NCBI GenBank assembly: GCA_018714445.1
Contig: DVNK01000059.1
Span: forward strand, 1 to 40,047
DNA: 40,047 nt
Source: Candidatus Fimadaptatus faecigallinarum
Lineage (GTDB): Bacteria; Bacillota; Clostridia; Christensenellales; Aristaeellaceae
Direction of reading: 5' to 3'
A program made the position numbers and the translations under genes. The notes below the pieces were generated by a model. That model was not told where the DNA came from, searched no databases, and saw only the letters and a program-made list of their open reading frames with translations. This document shows, one piece after another, positions 39,760 through 40,047 of the stretch. The stretch's first letter is position 1, and every line of letters starts with the position of its first letter.

Positions 39760-40047
39760 TCTGCCGCCAGGGCTTTTCCATCCACAAGGCCGCTTTTGAC
39801 ACATCGCCGTACAATTTCCTGAAACACCTTCTGAAACAGATCGCTTTGCTGCCACTTCCGCGCGCGTTTTGCTGAATGTGGAGTGATCTGGTATCGCTTC
39901 ATGCAGTTCAAAGCCGCAAAACCAACGATACGCAAGATTCAGCCGTACTTCCTCCAACAGTCTGCGTTCCGATTTGATCCCATATAAATATCCCACCAGC
40001 AGCATTTTAAACATGCTTACAGGATCTACCGATGGACGCCCGTTCGA
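39760..40047 (-). pseudogene. Frameshifted, truncated IS1182/IS5-type transposase (DUF772)
   Basis: On the minus strand the window edge begins inside a transposase N-terminus: 'SNGRPSVDPVSMFKMLLVGY', then 'SERRLLEEVRLNLAYRWFCG' and 'IPDHSTFSKTR'. The reading frame shifts by one base in the CGCGCGCGG run near 39866-39876, continues as 'RKWQQSDLFQKVFQEIVRRC' and 'GLVDGKALAAEG', and is cut where the IS256 end begins. It lacks the DDE catalytic part. Its 5' end lies beyond the window. It is a DUF772-type transposase remnant, probably interrupted by the IS256 element or a deletion next to it. Confidence 0.8.

Noticed and set aside
38263..39767. 8-bp target-site duplication around the IS256 element
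   Set aside because: The flanking octamers at either plausible boundary differ.

Overview
The window looks like a chromosomal segment of a GC-rich Clostridia-type Bacillota. Supporting signs are strong AGGAGG ribosome binding sites, an rpsF-ssb-rpsR operon with an S6:S18-type leader, a CggR-type glycolytic regulator, a NusG-domain-II/Gx-transporter pair, a LiaF-like protein, and a chromosomal parA-parB pair. No species can be named from sequence alone. By eye, most housekeeping genes use ATA heavily for isoleucine, which is odd for GC-rich DNA, while S6, Pgk and the IS256 transposase use mainly ATC/ATT. parAB and rpsF-ssb-rpsR are often near oriC in Bacillota, so the segment may be origin-proximal (inference).

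Layout. (1) 1-5000: a tightly overlapping five-gene cassette behind an extended -10 promoter and ending at a strong hairpin. It encodes a HARP-like protein, a SNF2-helicase-like protein whose ATPase motifs are all degraded and whose 5' end appears frameshifted, an IbrA-like PAPS-reductase-family PP-loop protein, a short GNAT-like protein, and an IbrB-like ParB/Srx-fold protein. This is the best candidate for an undescribed system. (2) 5060-6085: tRNA-Arg(ACG) with a consensus promoter and terminator, then about 12 degenerate 38-bp tandem repeats. (3) 6086-9165, minus strand: a TetM-like ribosomal-protection GTPase and a PTS EIIC-type permease. (4) 9403-18767, plus strand: parA, a 57/58-bp repeat block, parB, a secreted protein, YbaB, RecR, glycerate kinase, a GNAT, an RlmI-like methyltransferase, an M24 peptidase and an anchored protein.

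(5) 18803-20156: the rpsF-ssb-rpsR operon with promoter, leader motif and terminator. (6) 20228-23680: a GT2-GtrA glycosyltransferase, then a LiaF-like protein, a RelA/SpoT-domain protein and a 29-residue membrane peptide. (7) 23863-30245, minus strand: a tandem-GNAT gene whose 3' end has been triplicated as a 113-bp repeat, then gpmI, tpiA, pgk and cggR. gapA, the usual neighbour of cggR, is missing from this locus. CggR has a consensus-like promoter with a tandem operator just downstream. (8) 30478-37833, plus strand: a membrane-anchored protein, the NusG-II/Gx pair, sbcD-sbcC and a phosphotransferase-like kinase. (9) 38271-40047: a complete IS256-family element carrying a ribosome-binding-site-sequestering inverted repeat, abutting a frameshifted IS1182/IS5-type transposase remnant.

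The functional groups are chromosome segregation and recombination (ParAB, YbaB, RecR, SbcCD), translation (S6, Ssb, S18, TetM-like protein, RlmI-like enzyme), lower glycolysis under CggR, envelope and stringent-type stress, and the first cassette, which looks like a mobile-element-derived DNA-transaction module. All family assignments come from motif reading; no database search was run.
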